DNA of 64,000 nucleotides from MWCO01 sp964488865 (GTDB lineage Bacteria > Myxococcota_A > Polyangia > Polyangiales > Polyangiaceae): NCBI GenBank assembly GCA_964488865.1, contig CAZAWR010000032.1, forward strand, positions 1 to 64,000, written 5' to 3'. Shown here piece by piece: positions 63,824-64,000 of this stretch. Each line of letters starts with the position of its first letter. The stretch's first letter is position 1. The translations under genes were made by a program, and so were the position numbers. The notes beneath the pieces are model-generated. The model ran no database searches, was not told the origin of the DNA, and worked only from the letters and a program-made list of their open reading frames with translations.

Positions 63824-64000
63824 CTACGGGATGGCGATGATGCGGTCAGACGGCTGCGGCGTGGTCAGCGCACCAACCGTCCTGATGTAGTCCGCGACCG
63901 AGTCAGCCATCAGGCCCCAGCCGGGGGTCGGCCACTCCTCCACGAGCATCGCGAACCCGTCGCCTCCGCTGTTCATGAAGTTGTTGACGGCGATCTTGTA
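63824..64000 (-). CDS. 5'-nucleotidase C-terminal domain, partial
   Basis: The window ends inside a minus-strand gene whose last 58 residues are visible. YKIAVNNFMNSGGDGFAML is the conserved end of the 5'-nucleotidase/UDP-sugar hydrolase C-terminal substrate-binding domain. The tail SVADYIRTVGAL and DRIIAIP follows the family ending. Likely an exported nucleotidase; the catalytic metallophosphoesterase domain lies beyond the window. Confidence 0.82.
   Translation of the reverse strand, partial: YKIAVNNFMNSGGDGFAMLVEEWPTPGWGLMADSVADYIRTVGALTTPQPSDRIIAIP

Overview
The window is about 64 kb of high-GC DNA that looks like a chromosome segment of a myxobacterium or close relative (Myxococcota, probably Polyangiales). 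This is inferred from content: an AgmX/PglI-type TonB-like C-terminal domain, a Ser/Thr kinase fused to HEAT-like repeats, a PATAN (DUF4388) regulator, many secreted lipoproteins with Gly/Thr/Ala or Asp/Ala linkers, Cys-rich modules of the kind common in myxobacterial surface proteins, and a DUF3494 ice-binding protein. No rRNA, tRNA or CRISPR was found.

Region 1 (1-7.9 kb) is an accessory island. It holds the end of an RHS polymorphic toxin with a deaminase-like tip and its immunity gene, then a displaced (orphan) RHS tip with a second toxin and a HEAT-like immunity gene. Both RHS pieces share a 186-bp core repeat. Two tyrosine integrases, an excisionase-like gene and two serine-recombinase remnants are mixed in.

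Region 2 (8-20.4 kb) has a DUF4874/DUF4832 lipoprotein, a divergent PRPP synthetase, a B12-binding radical SAM enzyme translationally coupled to a Tat-type hydrolase-like protein with a leader-like N-terminus, a copper-amine-oxidase-N protein, an AgmX-domain membrane protein and a GST. Region 3 (20.4-36 kb) is the housekeeping core: uvrA, a coupled kinase/PATAN regulator pair, and a compact threonine operon thrA-thrB-thrC.

Region 4 (36-51.6 kb) is rich in secreted lipoproteins: the ice-binding protein, an FGE-sulfatase-domain protein, a Cys-rich repeat protein, a serine beta-lactamase-like protein and an amidohydrolase. Dus, TerB-like, RRM and CvfB-like genes are interspersed. Two genes here carry frameshifts.

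Region 5 (52-57.7 kb) is the most striking. Carbamate kinase, an iron-type alcohol dehydrogenase and a 1094-residue single-chain fusion of a glycyl-radical-enzyme activase with its glycyl radical enzyme lie together. The last two are divergent across a promoter region with an inverted repeat. The final 6 kb holds a secreted EEP-family nuclease/phosphodiesterase-like lipoprotein, a GxxExxY-type protein, a YdcF protein, a CTAG-bounded palindromic element, a broken metallophosphoesterase and the end of a 5'-nucleotidase-type gene.

Several intergenic repeat families recur through the window. Start codons were chosen from Shine-Dalgarno sites, overlaps and signal-peptide logic, so small start errors are possible.
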